This document shows, in pieces, positions 42,481-52,558 of a DNA stretch of 64,000 nucleotides. Under the pieces are notes generated by a model that ran no database searches, was not told the DNA's origin, and saw nothing but the letters and a program-made list of their open reading frames with translations. How positions within the stretch are numbered: the stretch's first letter is position 1; each line of letters opens with the position of its first letter. The stretch covers positions 372,001-436,000 of the forward strand of contig NZ_JADZGI010000001.1 of the NCBI RefSeq assembly GCF_015865035.1. Reading direction: 5' to 3'. Position numbers and translations under genes: made by a program. The DNA is from Novosphingobium aureum. GTDB taxonomy: Bacteria > Pseudomonadota > Alphaproteobacteria > Sphingomonadales > Sphingomonadaceae.

Positions 42481-45002
42481 CACGCGACCTCCGGGAACAG
42501 GCCGAGGGTGGCGTAGGCGACGACCACCGTCAGCGCGAAGAAATGCATGTAGACCGTCACGTTGCGCAGGTCCGCGTCATGCTGCGCGGTCATCCTGCCG
42601 GCAAGGCTACGGGCGATGACGTAGGCGAGCATGATCGCGGCGATCGCGCCGTGCGCCGAGGTCCAGATGGCGATGGTCCACACGATGGCGGGGTAGGAAT
42701 GGAGCGTCGGGTCCATGCCGCCGAGCCAAGGGCCTGCAAGTCCCGTTCCCGCACTCACGAGCGCGGCGCCAATGGCGAAGACGAGCAGCAGTCTTGCAGG
42801 GAGCAGTGCGCCGCGCCGGTTGGCGCTGCGCGCGGCGAGCGTCGCGATCCAGCTGGCGAGCCCGCTTGCAAGCGCGACCATCGGCCACAGCACGCCCGGC
42901 GCTCCGGCGAGTTCGGGCGGCGGGAAGTCGGGGTGGCGGGTCCAGAAGAAGTAGTAGCCGAAGACGAGCCCGGAGAAGGCGGTGGCATCGGCCATCATGG
43001 TGATGAACATCGCCCACCAGCCCGGCGCGCTGCGGCCCGAGAGATAGAGCGGCAGCTCGATCCCGTGGCCGATCGGCTTGGAGGGCTTTTCGGGAATTTC
43101 GGCGGTGCCGGTCCACAGCCAGGCCAGCACGCAGGCAAGCGTCGCGAAACCGCATACAAGCGCGGGCCAGTAGAGGTGATAGGTGGTGAGGATGAAGACC
43201 GCGCCCAGGGCCACTGCGGTCGCCATCGGGATCCAGCTCGGCGTGCCCAGCCGCACGACCGCGAGCGGGCGCGCATCGAGCACCGAGGTGATGATCGTCT
43301 CGCGGCGTCCTTCCTCGGCATCGGGCAGGAAGTAGCGGCCTTCGTCGACCTTCTTCATGAAGTCGCTCTGGTCCCAGATCGGGTAGCGGCTCTCGATCAG
43401 CGGGATCGAGCGGATGCCCCAGTGCTCGTCCTGGGGATGGGCCAGCCATTCCAGCGTGCCCGCGTTCCACGGGTTGCGCGGCGCGAAGGGACGGCGCGGC
43501 GAGAGGCACAAGTCCACGCAGATTACCGCGACGCCCGCCGCGAAGAGGAACGCGCCGATGGTGGAGGTCATGTTGAGCCCGCCGATGCCCAGCGCCTCGG
43601 GATAGGTGAAGACGCGGCGCGGCATGCCCATGAGGCCAGAGAAATGCATCGGGAAGAAGCAAAGGTTCACCCCGGCAAAGCACATCCAGAAGGCCACGCG
43701 GCCCAGCCTGTCGGAGAGCTTCTTACCGGTGATCAGCGGCCAGTAGTAGTAGAGCCCGGCGAAGAGCGGCAGCAGCGTCCCCCCGATCAGCACGTAGTGC
43801 AGGTGGGCGACGACGAAGTAGGTGTCGTGCGCCTGCCAGTCGAACGGGGCGACCGCGACCATGACCCCGGTCAGCCCGCCCACGACGAAGACCGCGAGGC
43901 TGCCGCTGGCATAGAGCATCGGCGTCGACCACTTGACCCGTCCCGCCCACAAGGTGGCGATGAACACGAAGATCTGCACCGCGGTCGGAATCGCCACGGC
44001 CTCGGAAGCCGCCGAGAAGAAGCCAAGGCTGATCTTGGGCAGCCCGGTAGTGAACATGTGATGGACCCAGAGCCCGAAGGACAGGAACGCGGTCCCGACG
44101 GCGGCGAGCACGATCCACGGGTAGCCGAGCAGGTGGCGCCGCGCGAAGGTCGGCACGAGCATCGCGAAAAGCGCGATCGAGGGCAGGAACACGATGTAGA
44201 CCTCGGGGTGGCCGAAGATCCAGAACAGGTGCTGCCACAGCAGCGGGTCGCCGCCCCGGCTGGCATCGAAGAAGGGCCAGTCGAGCAGGCGCTCCATCTC
44301 GAACAGAACGTCGCCCGCGATCAGCGGCGGGAAGGCGAACAGGATCATCACCGCGACGACGAGGATGTACCAGGCATAGAGCGGCATGAGGTTGAGCCGC
44401 ATGCCCGGCGGGCGGCACTTAAGCACGCCGACGATCAGCTCGACCGCCGCCGCGATCGAGGAGACCTCGATGAACGAGAGGCCCAGCATCCAGATGTCCG
44501 CGCCGATCCCGGAGAGGTCGGTGCGCGTCGTCAGTGGCGGGTACATGAACCAGCCGCCGTCGGGGGCGGCGTTGAACAGGATCGAGCCACCGACGAAGAC
44601 GCCGCCGATCAGGAACGACCAGTAGCCGAAGGCGGAAAGCCGGGGGAAGGGCAGGTCGCGCGCGCCCAGAAGCTGGGGCAGGAGGATGATCGAGACCGCC
44701 TCGAACATCGGCACGGCGAAGAGGAACATCATCATCGAGCCGTGCAGCGTGAATAGCTGGTTGAAGGTCCCCGCGTCGACGAGGTCGTTGTCGGGCACCG
44801 CCAGCTGCGTGCGCATGATCAGGCCGAGCACGCCCGCAAAGAGCATGAACACGAAGCCGGTCAGCACGTACCAGGCTCCGACCGCGTCGTTGTTGGTGTC
44901 GGTCCACTTGAGGAACAGACCCTTGGGTGGTGCCCAGACCGCGCGCAGGCGTTCTTCCTGGGCTGCGCGCAGTCGCGGATCGTCCTGTTCGTGCAGGCTC
45001 AT
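42480..45002 (-). CDS. ctaD: Cytochrome c oxidase subunits I and III, fused (caa3 type)
   Basis: The 840-residue protein joins subunit I (about 1-600) to a subunit III domain (about 640-840), as in Thermus caa3. All metal ligands are present: His87 and His402 for haem a, His400 for haem a3, His265, His314 and His315 for CuB. Tyr269 is also present, cross-linked in the HPEVY motif, with Glu267 of the D-channel. Two things are odd. The K-channel lysine is replaced by glutamine at 343 (IPTAVQIF instead of IPTGVKIF). The asparagines of the D-channel PRMNN are replaced by RLSA at 121-124. Its ATG overlaps the subunit II stop. Confidence 0.93.
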   Translation of the reverse strand: MSLHEQDDPRLRAAQEERLRAVWAPPKGLFLKWTDTNNDAVGAWYVLTGFVFMLFAGVLGLIMRTQLAVPDNDLVDAGTFNQLFTLHGSMMMFLFAVPMFEAVSIILLPQLLGARDLPFPRLSAFGYWSFLIGGVFVGGSILFNAAPDGGWFMYPPLTTRTDLSGIGADIWMLGLSFIEVSSIAAAVELIVGVLKCRPPGMRLNLMPLYAWYILVVAVMILFAFPPLIAGDVLFEMERLLDWPFFDASRGGDPLLWQHLFWIFGHPEVYIVFLPSIALFAMLVPTFARRHLLGYPWIVLAAVGTAFLSFGLWVHHMFTTGLPKISLGFFSAASEAVAIPTAVQIFVFIATLWAGRVKWSTPMLYASGSLAVFVVGGLTGVMVAVAPFDWQAHDTYFVVAHLHYVLIGGTLLPLFAGLYYYWPLITGKKLSDRLGRVAFWMCFAGVNLCFFPMHFSGLMGMPRRVFTYPEALGIGGLNMTSTIGAFLFAAGVAVICVDLCLSPRRPFAPRNPWNAGTLEWLAHPQDEHWGIRSIPLIESRYPIWDQSDFMKKVDEGRYFLPDAEEGRRETIITSVLDARPLAVVRLGTPSWIPMATAVALGAVFILTTYHLYWPALVCGFATLACVLAWLWTGTAEIPEKPSKPIGHGIELPLYLSGRSAPGWWAMFITMMADATAFSGLVFGYYFFWTRHPDFPPPELAGAPGVLWPMVALASGLASWIATLAARSANRRGALLPARLLLVFAIGAALVSAGTGLAGPWLGGMDPTLHSYPAIVWTIAIWTSAHGAIAAIMLAYVIARSLAGRMTAQHDADLRNVTVYMHFFALTVVVAYATLGLFPEVA

Positions 45003-45958
45003 TGCAGTCCCTTGAGGTAAGCGGCGATGGCCTTGGCGTCGGCCTCGCTCATCGTCTTGTAGGCAGGCATGCGCGCGCCGGGCTTGGCACCTTGCGGATC
45101 GCGGATGAAGGCGGCGATGTTGGCTCGGGTGGGCTCGAGGATGCCTGCGCCAAGGCTCGTGCGCGCACCGAAGCGCGAGAGGTCCGGGCCGATCGCGGCA
45201 TCGTGCGCGGTCCCGCGCACCGCGTGGCACGCGCCGCAGCCGTTTTGCGTGAACAGCGCCGCGCCGCGCCCCTCGCTGGCACCGGTCGATGCGCCGCGCT
45301 GCGCCAGGAGCCACGCGTCGAAGGCTTCGGGCTCCATCGCCACCACCTCGAAGGCCATGAGCGCATGGCTCAACCCGCAGAACTCTGCGCACACGCCCCG
45401 GTAGCGGCCGGGCTTTTCGGCCTCGACGACGAGATCGTTGTCGCGTCCCGGGATCATGTCCATCTTGCCGGCAAGGCCCGGAATCCAGAAGCTGTGAATG
45501 ACATCGCCCGCGGCAAGGACGAGGTGGACCCGCCGCCCTGTCGGCACGCGGATTTCGTTCGCAGACAAAAGGGGCTCCTCGCCCGGTGGCCGGTAGGCGA
45601 CGCGCCACCAGAACTGTTCGCCCTCGACGCGGATCACGAGGTCCTCGGGACCGGTCTCCATCGGCCGCATGGCGGGCAGCGCGAAGAGCAGCAGCACGGT
45701 GAGCAGCACGGTCGGCACTATCGCGCCCATCCACAGGACCAGCCGCATTCCGCCGCGGTGGTCGAGACTGCCTTCGCGGGCGCGCACGGCACGGACGTAC
45801 AAGGCGGCGGTGACGAGCGCGACGATTATCGCGCCTGCCACAAGCACCATGGTCAGGGTCAGCGTCTCGTTCGCCTCGCGCCCGAACGGGGCCACCGCGC
45901 TCTGGTGGTGGTTGCATCCGGCCAGCAGCAGGCAGCCGAACGGTAACGTGCGTCGCAA
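44999..45958 (-). CDS. ctaC: Cytochrome c oxidase subunit II with fused haem c (caa3 type)
   Basis: The 319-residue protein starts with a lipoprotein signal (LLLAGC, Cys15) and two membrane helices. The CuA domain has ligands His155, Cys190, Glu192, Cys194, His198 and Met201 (CAEFCGLSHALM). A C-terminal cytochrome c with CGACH (241-245) and a distal methionine in GARMPAYKTM completes it. Electrons can pass from the tethered haem to CuA. It is the first gene of the operon and overlaps the subunit I gene by four bases. Confidence 0.93.
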   Translation of the reverse strand: MRRTLPFGCLLLAGCNHHQSAVAPFGREANETLTLTMVLVAGAIIVALVTAALYVRAVRAREGSLDHRGGMRLVLWMGAIVPTVLLTVLLLFALPAMRPMETGPEDLVIRVEGEQFWWRVAYRPPGEEPLLSANEIRVPTGRRVHLVLAAGDVIHSFWIPGLAGKMDMIPGRDNDLVVEAEKPGRYRGVCAEFCGLSHALMAFEVVAMEPEAFDAWLLAQRGASTGASEGRGAALFTQNGCGACHAVRGTAHDAAIGPDLSRFGARTSLGAGILEPTRANIAAFIRDPQGAKPGARMPAYKTMSEADAKAIAAYLKGLQ

Positions 45959-46177
45959 GGATTGGCCCCTTTGCCCCGGGTCATTGTCTCGTGCGAAACG
46001 TTCGATCGCGCGCTTTGTTCGGGCGGGGGCGCGGGCAAAAGTGTTACAAAGTGTGTCTTGTGCGCGTTAGCCTTGCGACTGGCCCGGTAGGTTTGCCTAG
46101 GTCCGTGCGAGGTCTTCCTTTGCCTGGCTGGCCTAATGCCCGCTGCATTTCCTGATCGAGGCGAGGCGGCGAGACGC

Positions 46178-48037
46178 ATGCAAATTCTGGCGAGTTTGAA
46201 AATCCGTACCATCACCATGGTCGCGGCGTCACTGGTGGCGCTGCTGGCGTTGCTCAGCGGGACGATGGCGCTGCGTTTCATCGATACGCTTGGCGATTCG
46301 CTGGCCTATTCCTCCGAAAACACTGTCCCCAGCCTCTCGGTCCTGGGCGATATTTCGCAGAGCGCCGGGCAGGCGCGCGTGCTCACCACCCAGCACATTC
46401 TCGCCCCGACGCCATCGGTGACGCGGCAGATCGACAAGGAGCTGCTCGCCGCGATCGCGCGCACCGATGCCGGTTTCGAACGCTATGCGCCGTTGGTCTC
46501 GGATGAAACGGAGGCCAAGATGTTCTCCCAGTTGCGCGACAACTGGGAGCGCTGGAAGGCCGCGGTCGAGCCGGTCCGAAGCGAATCGCTGGCGATCCGC
46601 ACCGTCGAGGCGACCGCGCGCTACAACCGCCAGCTCAAGCCGCTGGGCGCGGCCTTCGATACGGTGATCGACAAGCAGTTCGCCTACAACGTCGAGATTG
46701 CCGACGAGGCCGGTGTGCGCGGACAGGCAGATACCGCGAGTTCGTTCAACTGGATCGCGGGCCTGCTGGTGGCGATCGGCGTGGTCTGCGTGGGCGTCAT
46801 GGTGGTGATGCAGATGCGTCTCAACCGACCGCTCGCCGCGCTGACGCGGGCCATGGAGGAGATGGCAGGCGGCAATCTCGACCGGCAAGTCCCCGGCGGT
46901 GAGAAGTCCGACGAGATCGGCGCTATCGCTCGCGCGCTCGAGGCGATCAAGCAGGGCGTCGCCGCGCGTGCCGAGGCCCAGGCCCGCGAACAGGCGCGCG
47001 CGCAGGAAGTCGTTGTCGAGCAGCTCGGGCATGGGCTGGGCGCGCTCAAGGCCGGACGGCTCGACTGTGCGATCTCGCGTAGCTTCCCCGGCGAATACGA
47101 AAGCCTGCGGGTCGATTTCAACGCGACGCTCGAGACCCTCGCCAGCCTGCTCAGCCAGGTGGCGGAGGCCTCCGACAACGTCGGCAACGGTTCGAGCGAG
47201 ATCGCCAGCGCGGCCGATGACCTTGCCAACCGCACCTCGAGCCAGGCTGCGGCGCTGGAGGAATCCGCGGCGGCAGTTCGCGAGTTGCGCGATGCGGTGA
47301 CCGAAACCGCCAACGTCGCCGACAGCGCGCGCCAGAATGCCTCGGAAACCGAGCACGAGGCCGTGCAGGGCGGTGAGGTCGTGCAGCGCGCCGTCACGGC
47401 GATGGAGGCCATCTCGAAGTCGAGCCAGCGCATGGCCGAAATCGTCACCCTGATCGACGGCATCGCCTTCCAGACCAATCTGCTTGCGCTCAATGCGGGT
47501 GTCGAGGCGGCCCGCGCGGGCGAGGCGGGCAAGGGCTTCGCGGTCGTCGCCACAGAGGTTCGCGCGCTTGCCGAACGCTCGGCCGAGGCGGCGCGCGAGA
47601 TTTCAGGCATCATCCAGGCGAGCGGCGCCGACGTCAGCAATGGCGAGGAGATGATGGGCCGCACCCGCGAGGCGCTCGACAAGATCGTCAGTCGGACCGG
47701 CACGCTCTCGGGCCTCATTCGCCAGATCGCCGAATCGGCGAGCGCGCAGACCGACACCATCCGGCAGGTCGACGAGGTTGTCGGTCAGATGGACACCGCG
47801 ACCCAGCAGAACGCGGCGCTGGTCGAGCAATCGACCGCTGCCTCGCGCGGGCTGGCCGAGGAGGCCGAACGCATGGGACAGCTGGTGCGCCGCTTCGATC
47901 TCGGCGGTGGTCGGGGGGCGGCCCGCGAAGGCAACGTTCGCCCGATGCCGGCCCGCGCGGTGTCACCGGCTCCGCCCATGCGTCCGGCGCTATCGGTCGG
48001 CAGCGCCGCCGTCGACACGGACTGGTCCGAATTCTGA
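46178..48037 (+). CDS. Methyl-accepting chemotaxis protein
   Basis: The receptor of about 619 residues has a first membrane helix (residues about 13-32), a periplasmic helical-bundle sensor, a second helix (about 190-215) and a HAMP domain. The cytoplasmic signalling domain has the conserved hairpin [31 protein letters not shown]. The sensor's ligand is unknown. The start at 46178 ([12 protein letters not shown]) is preferred over 46136, which lacks a ribosome binding site. No che genes are adjacent. It is divergent from the caa3 operon. Confidence 0.92.
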   Translation: MQILASLKIRTITMVAASLVALLALLSGTMALRFIDTLGDSLAYSSENTVPSLSVLGDISQSAGQARVLTTQHILAPTPSVTRQIDKELLAAIARTDAGFERYAPLVSDETEAKMFSQLRDNWERWKAAVEPVRSESLAIRTVEATARYNRQLKPLGAAFDTVIDKQFAYNVEIADEAGVRGQADTASSFNWIAGLLVAIGVVCVGVMVVMQMRLNRPLAALTRAMEEMAGGNLDRQVPGGEKSDEIGAIARALEAIKQGVAARAEAQAREQARAQEVVVEQLGHGLGALKAGRLDCAISRSFPGEYESLRVDFNATLETLASLLSQVAEASDNVGNGSSEIASAADDLANRTSSQAAALEESAAAVRELRDAVTETANVADSARQNASETEHEAVQGGEVVQRAVTAMEAISKSSQRMAEIVTLIDGIAFQTNLLALNAGVEAARAGEAGKGFAVVATEVRALAERSAEAAREISGIIQASGADVSNGEEMMGRTREALDKIVSRTGTLSGLIRQIAESASAQTDTIRQVDEVVGQMDTATQQNAALVEQSTAASRGLAEEAERMGQLVRRFDLGGGRGAAREGNVRPMPARAVSPAPPMRPALSVGSAAVDTDWSEF

Positions 48038-48074
48038 GATACCGAACCCAAGCGCGCCGACGGTTCGAACTGCG

Positions 48075-48686
48075 TTAGCTGGCCTCGGCGATCAGCTTGA
48101 GCGCTTCTGGGCTCGACCAGTCGTTGGCCCCGGTGAAGCGCCAGACCTCCTTGCCATTGCTGTCGAACAGGACGGTGATCGGCAGGTTGCCGCCGTACTG
48201 GAAGCCGAGGTCGCCCTGCTCGTCGAGCCAGGGCTGGACGTTGTCGAGCTTGCGGCGGTGCAGGATGTCGATGACCTTGTCGGGTTGGCCCATGTCCTGC
48301 GAGATCGGCAGCACGGTTACCCCCAGTTCGTCCTCGCGCTCGATCAGCGCGTCGAGCGTGGGCATTTCCTCGATGCACGGCGCGCACCAGCTCGCCCACA
48401 GGTTGATCAGCAGCGGCTTGCCCTTGAGCGAGGCGAGATCGAGGCTCTCGCCGGTATTGTCGACCAGCGTGATCACCGGCATCGGCTCGCCCTTGTGGCT
48501 GCGGTCGAGCTTGGCGTCGGCGGGCGCGACCGCCGCCCCGGTGCCGTCTGGCGAGGCTTGCGAAGCCTGTGGTTGCGCAGTCTCCTCGCTTTTTCTATCG
48601 CAGCCGCCGACCGCAAGGGCCATGGCCCCGGCTAGCGAAGATAGGACGAGCGACTTGAGCGAACGGGAAGACAGCGCTTTGGACAA
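48075..48686 (-). CDS. TlpA/ResA-like thioredoxin lipoprotein
   Basis: The product of about 203 residues has a lipoprotein-like signal ([17 protein letters not shown]) and a thioredoxin domain with [18 protein letters not shown]. The cis-proline is in [11 protein letters not shown]. Such periplasmic reductants keep haem-binding cysteines or copper sites reduced, so a link to the nearby oxidase genes is plausible. The frame stays open upstream, but that part is antisense to argH. TTG at 48686 (or 48689) gives a sensible signal peptide, with GGAG about 10 bases away. Confidence 0.82.
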   Translation of the reverse strand: MSKALSSRSLKSLVLSSLAGAMALAVGGCDRKSEETAQPQASQASPDGTGAAVAPADAKLDRSHKGEPMPVITLVDNTGESLDLASLKGKPLLINLWASWCAPCIEEMPTLDALIEREDELGVTVLPISQDMGQPDKVIDILHRRKLDNVQPWLDEQGDLGFQYGGNLPITVLFDSNGKEVWRFTGANDWSSPEALKLIAEAS

Positions 48687-50082
48687 CAAGGCGGGGGGCT
48701 CCAACCAGATGTGGGGCGGACGGTTTGCCGAAGGACCGTCTGCGATCATGCGGGAGATAAACGCCTCGATTCCCTTCGACAAGGCACTGTGGCGTCAGGA
48801 CATCGCGGCGAGCAAGGCGCATGTCGCGATGCTCGGCGCGCAAGGCATCGTCACCGCGGCAGACGCGCAGACGATCACCGAGGGGCTCGACAAGGTCGCC
48901 GCCGAGTACGAAGCCGGTGGCGTTCCCGAGAACTGGGACCTCGAGGACATCCACATGACCACCGAATCGCGGCTGGCCGAACTGATCGGCCCGGTCGCGG
49001 GGCGCCTGCATACCGCGCGCAGCCGCAACGATCAGGTGGCGACCGACTTCAAGCTCTGGGTGCGCGAGGCGATCGACGAGGTCGATGCAGGCCTCGAGGC
49101 GCTGCAGAAGGCGCTGGTCGCGCAGGCCGGAACCCACGCGGCCTCGATCATGCCCGGCTTCACTCACCTGCAGACCGCGCAGCCCGTCACGCTCGGCCAT
49201 CATCTCATGGCCTATTACGAGATGATCGCGCGCGACCGCTCGCGCCTGGCCGACAACCGCGAGCGCATGAACCGCTCGCCGCTCGGCAGCGCGGCGCTCG
49301 CCGGCACCGGCTTTCCCATCGACCGTGAGATGACCGCGAAAGCGCTGGGCTTCGACGGGCCGACAGCCAACAGCCTCGATACCGTCTCGGACCGCGACTT
49401 CGCGCTCGACTACCTGATGGCGGCAAGCCAGTGCTCGCTGCACCTCTCGCGCCTCGCCGAGGAATTCATCATCTGGGCGAGCCAGCCCTTCGGCTTCGTG
49501 CGCATGGCCGATTCGCTCTCGACCGGCAGCTCGATCATGCCGCAGAAGAAGAACCCGGACGCCGCCGAGCTGGTGCGCGGCCACGCGGGCCGCATCGCGG
49601 GCTGCCTCACCGGCCTGATGATGACCATGAAGGGTCTGCCGCTCGCCTATTCGAAGGACATGCAGGACGACAAGCCGCCCGTGTTCGAGGCGCACGGCCT
49701 GCTCGCGCTTTCGATCGCGGCGATGACAGGCATGGTCGCCGAAAGCGATTTCAAGACCGATCGTATGCGCCAGGCCGCCGAAATGGGCTTTGCCACCGCG
49801 ACCGACCTTGCCGACTGGCTGGTGCGCGAAGGCGACATTCCCTTCCGCGAGGCGCACCACATCACCGGCGCTGCGGTGAAGCTCGCAGAGGCACGCGGTG
49901 TCGCGCTCGACCAGCTGCCGCTGGCGGACCTGAAAGAGATCGACAGCCGCATCGACGAGCGCGTATTCAAGGCGCTCTCGGTCGAGGCCTCCGTCGCCGC
50001 GCGCAAGTCGCACGGCGGGACGGCGCCCGATCAGGTGCGCGCGCGTGTGGCCGATGCCCGCGCCGCGCTTGGAATGGAGTAA
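48679..50082 (+). CDS. argH: Argininosuccinate lyase
   Basis: The enzyme (467 residues from this start) splits argininosuccinate to arginine and fumarate, the last step of arginine synthesis. The signature [11 protein letters not shown] and the segments [21 protein letters not shown] and [12 protein letters not shown] are present. The start is uncertain. TTG at 48679 has GGGAAG eight bases upstream and gives the short N-terminal extension common in this group; ATG 48709 would begin at MWGGRF. The 5' end overlaps, on the other strand, the start of the TlpA-like gene. Confidence 0.94.
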   Translation: MDNKAGGSNQMWGGRFAEGPSAIMREINASIPFDKALWRQDIAASKAHVAMLGAQGIVTAADAQTITEGLDKVAAEYEAGGVPENWDLEDIHMTTESRLAELIGPVAGRLHTARSRNDQVATDFKLWVREAIDEVDAGLEALQKALVAQAGTHAASIMPGFTHLQTAQPVTLGHHLMAYYEMIARDRSRLADNRERMNRSPLGSAALAGTGFPIDREMTAKALGFDGPTANSLDTVSDRDFALDYLMAASQCSLHLSRLAEEFIIWASQPFGFVRMADSLSTGSSIMPQKKNPDAAELVRGHAGRIAGCLTGLMMTMKGLPLAYSKDMQDDKPPVFEAHGLLALSIAAMTGMVAESDFKTDRMRQAAEMGFATATDLADWLVREGDIPFREAHHITGAAVKLAEARGVALDQLPLADLKEIDSRIDERVFKALSVEASVAARKSHGGTAPDQVRARVADARAALGME

Positions 50083-50164
50083 GGCGCAGGTGATCGACGT
50101 CGCAGCAGTTTCCGGGTCTGTGAACGGCACCCCGGCCAGGTCGGGCTCGGGGCTGGGGGCGGCA

Positions 50165-50413
50165 ATGCGTGCCGCTCTTCTGGTGACTGCGCTCGGGGCA
50201 TTGGCCGGGTGTGGCCAGCGCGCCGACCTCAAGCCGCGCGCCGGTAAGGAAATGCCGCCGCCGCCTTATGGCCGGGCGGACCGGCCCAAGAGCGCGGAAT
50301 TGCTCGAGACGCCGACGCTGGCGATCCCCAAACGCAGCGTCGAGCTGCGCACGCGATCCGAGGAGCGCGACGACGATCCGTTCGATCTGCCGCCTCCCGA
50401 AAACATTCCCTGA
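50165..50413 (+). CDS. lptM: Small LptM-like lipoprotein
   Basis: The 82-residue product has a lipoprotein signal with LGALAGC and begins its mature part with CGQRADLKPR, close to the CGQKGPL start of LptM/YifL proteins. LptM helps mature the LptD-LptE LPS export channel in the outer membrane. The rest is Pro- and charge-rich. In many proteobacteria this tiny gene sits just before lysA or dapF, as here (12 bases before lysA). The match rests on the first few mature residues and position, so the symbol is tentative. Confidence 0.7.
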   Translation: MRAALLVTALGALAGCGQRADLKPRAGKEMPPPPYGRADRPKSAELLETPTLAIPKRSVELRTRSEERDDDPFDLPPPENIP

Positions 50414-50425
50414 CAGGATTATCCC

Positions 50426-51685
50426 ATGGACCATTTCGAAATTCGTGACGGCGCGCTTCACGCCGAACAGGTGGCGCTGGCCGAGATCGGCTGCGAGGTC
50501 GGCACGCCGGTCTACGTCTATTCGCGCGCCACGCTCGAGCGCCACGCCCGCGTCTTCCGCGAGGCTCTGTCCTCCCTGCCCAAGGTGCACATCGCCTTCG
50601 CGGTGAAGTCCAACCCCAACCTCGCGGTGCTGCGCGTCCTCGCGCGTGAAGGCTACGGCGCCGACGTCGTCTCCGAGGGCGAGATGAACCGCGCGCTGGC
50701 GGCAGGCATGCCCGCAGGCGACATCGTCTTCTCGGGCGTCGGCAAGTCGAAGCGCGAGCTGACCGCGGCGGTCAGGGCCGGGATCGGCCAGTTCAACCTC
50801 GAGAGCGAGGAAGAGGGCGTCGAGCTTGCCGGGATCGCGGCGAGCCTGGGCCTGCGCGCGACCTGTGCGCTTCGCGTAAATCCCGATGTCGATGCCGGGA
50901 CTCACGCCAAGATCTCGACCGGCAAGGCCGAGAACAAGTTCGGCGTGCCCTACGACCGTGCCGCTGCGATCTACGCGCGTCTCTCTGCGCTCGAGGGGCT
51001 CGAGATGCATGGCCTCGCCGTTCACATCGGCAGCCAGATCTCGGACCTCGAACCCTCGCGCAAGGCCTTCGTCAAGATGGGCGCGCTGATGCGCGAGCTG
51101 CGCGAGCAGGGCCTCACCGTCAGCCACATGGACCTCGGCGGGGGGCTTGGCGTCCCCTACAAGCCCGGCGAGAGCCTGCCCACGCCTGCCGAATACGGCG
51201 CGATGGTGGCCGAAGTCGCGGGCGACTGGGGTGTGACCGTGATGTTCGAGCCGGGCCGCGTCATCACCGGCAATGCCGGTGTGCTGGTTACCGAGGTGAT
51301 CCGCGTCAAGGAAGGTGCCAGCGCGCCGTGGGTCGTGGTCGATGCGGCGATGAACGATCTCGCGCGTCCCGCCATGTACGATGCCTGGCACGACTTTTCC
51401 GCGGTCCAGCCGACCGGCGAGACCATGCTCGCCAACGTCGTCGGGCCGATCTGCGAGAGCTCGGACACTTTTGCCAAGAACCGCGAGATCGACGTGGTCA
51501 AAGCAGGCGACCTAGCAGTGTTCCGCACTGCTGGCGCCTATGGCGCGACGATGGCCAATACCTACAACAGCCGCGCGCTGGTGCCCGAGGTCATGGTCGA
51601 TGGCGACAAGTGGGCGATCGTTGCCGAGCGTATCGAGCCCGCGACGATCCTCGCTGCCGAGCAGGTTCCCGACTGGCTCGACTGA
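50426..51685 (+). CDS. lysA: Diaminopimelate decarboxylase
   Basis: The 419-residue PLP enzyme makes lysine from meso-diaminopimelate. Lys61 in FAVKSNPN binds the cofactor; HIGSQ, GGGLGVPY and the substrate-binding GPICESSD are present. The ATG at 50426 follows CAGGAT. It is downstream of argH and the lptM-like gene in one direction and likely one transcript. Confidence 0.96.
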   Translation: MDHFEIRDGALHAEQVALAEIGCEVGTPVYVYSRATLERHARVFREALSSLPKVHIAFAVKSNPNLAVLRVLAREGYGADVVSEGEMNRALAAGMPAGDIVFSGVGKSKRELTAAVRAGIGQFNLESEEEGVELAGIAASLGLRATCALRVNPDVDAGTHAKISTGKAENKFGVPYDRAAAIYARLSALEGLEMHGLAVHIGSQISDLEPSRKAFVKMGALMRELREQGLTVSHMDLGGGLGVPYKPGESLPTPAEYGAMVAEVAGDWGVTVMFEPGRVITGNAGVLVTEVIRVKEGASAPWVVVDAAMNDLARPAMYDAWHDFSAVQPTGETMLANVVGPICESSDTFAKNREIDVVKAGDLAVFRTAGAYGATMANTYNSRALVPEVMVDGDKWAIVAERIEPATILAAEQVPDWLD

Positions 51686-51757
51686 GCGCGACGGCACGAA
51701 GGTCTGCACGCGGCGGCCCGCTCGACGCCGCCGCGGTGCCGCGCTAACCTCGCGTCC

Positions 51758-52558
51758 ATGATCGAGACGCTCCCGCTGTTCCACCGCATTTCCAACGCCC
51801 CCGTCCTCGTCCTTGGCGAAGGTGACGGGGCCGATGCCAAGCGGCGGCTGGTGGAGCGGGCGGGCGGCGTGGTCGTCGATGACCTCGATGCGGCGGCCGG
51901 GCAGGGTGCGCGCCTGGCCTTCATCGCGCACGAGGAAGAGGCGCGCGCGCAGGCCGATGCGGCGCGTGCGCGCGCGGCGGGTATGCTGGTCAATGCGATG
52001 GACCGCCCTGCGCTATGCGATTTCACCGTCCCCTCGATCCTCGAGCGCTCGCCGGTCCTCGTCGCGGTCGGCACCGGCGGGGCTTCGGCTGGTCTTGCCA
52101 AGCAGCTGCGTCTGCGCCTCGAGGCCCTGCTGCCGCAGACGCTGGGCGGGCTGGCACTCGCCCTCAAGGTCGGGCGCGGAGCCTTGCGCAAGCGCTTTCC
52201 CGATAGCGGTGAGCGCCGTCGCGCGCTGGACGCGGCCCTGGCTGCCGGTGGCGCGCTTGACCCGCTGGTCGACGGCGAGGGCGATGCGCGCTTTTCCCGC
52301 TGGATTGCCGCGCCCGATGCGGGCGAGGGCGGACTTGCCGAAATCACCTTGCGCTCCGACGATCCCGAAGACCTCACCTTGCGCGAGGCCCGCCTGCTCG
52401 GGACCGCCGATACGGTGCTGGCCGCGCCCGCAATCCCCGCCGCGATCCTCGCCCGCGTGCGCGCCGATGCGGTGCGTGGCGAGCTCTTGCCGGATACCTC
52501 GCCCGAAGTGCCGGCTTCGGGATTGGTGGTCGTTTTGCGCCGTGCCTTATCGGCCTGA
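51758..52558 (+). CDS. Precorrin-2 dehydrogenase / ferrochelatase-like protein with methylase remnant
   Basis: The first 160 residues match the N-terminal half of siroheme synthase CysG: Rossmann motif VLVLGEGDGADAK and VPSILERSPVLVAVGTGGAS. This part oxidises precorrin-2 and inserts iron on the way to siroheme. Residues about 205-266 (DDPEDLTLREARLLGTADTV and IPAAILARVRADA) look like the first 50 residues of the uroporphyrinogen methyltransferase domain, but the domain stops there. Either it is a remnant of a full CysG or a structural add-on. Confidence 0.82.
   Translation: MIETLPLFHRISNAPVLVLGEGDGADAKRRLVERAGGVVVDDLDAAAGQGARLAFIAHEEEARAQADAARARAAGMLVNAMDRPALCDFTVPSILERSPVLVAVGTGGASAGLAKQLRLRLEALLPQTLGGLALALKVGRGALRKRFPDSGERRRALDAALAAGGALDPLVDGEGDARFSRWIAAPDAGEGGLAEITLRSDDPEDLTLREARLLGTADTVLAAPAIPAAILARVRADAVRGELLPDTSPEVPASGLVVVLRRALSA

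Noticed and set aside
42543..44756. Plus-strand frame of 737 codons
   Set aside because: Antisense to the fused oxidase gene; Glu/Arg/His-rich shadow without any domain.
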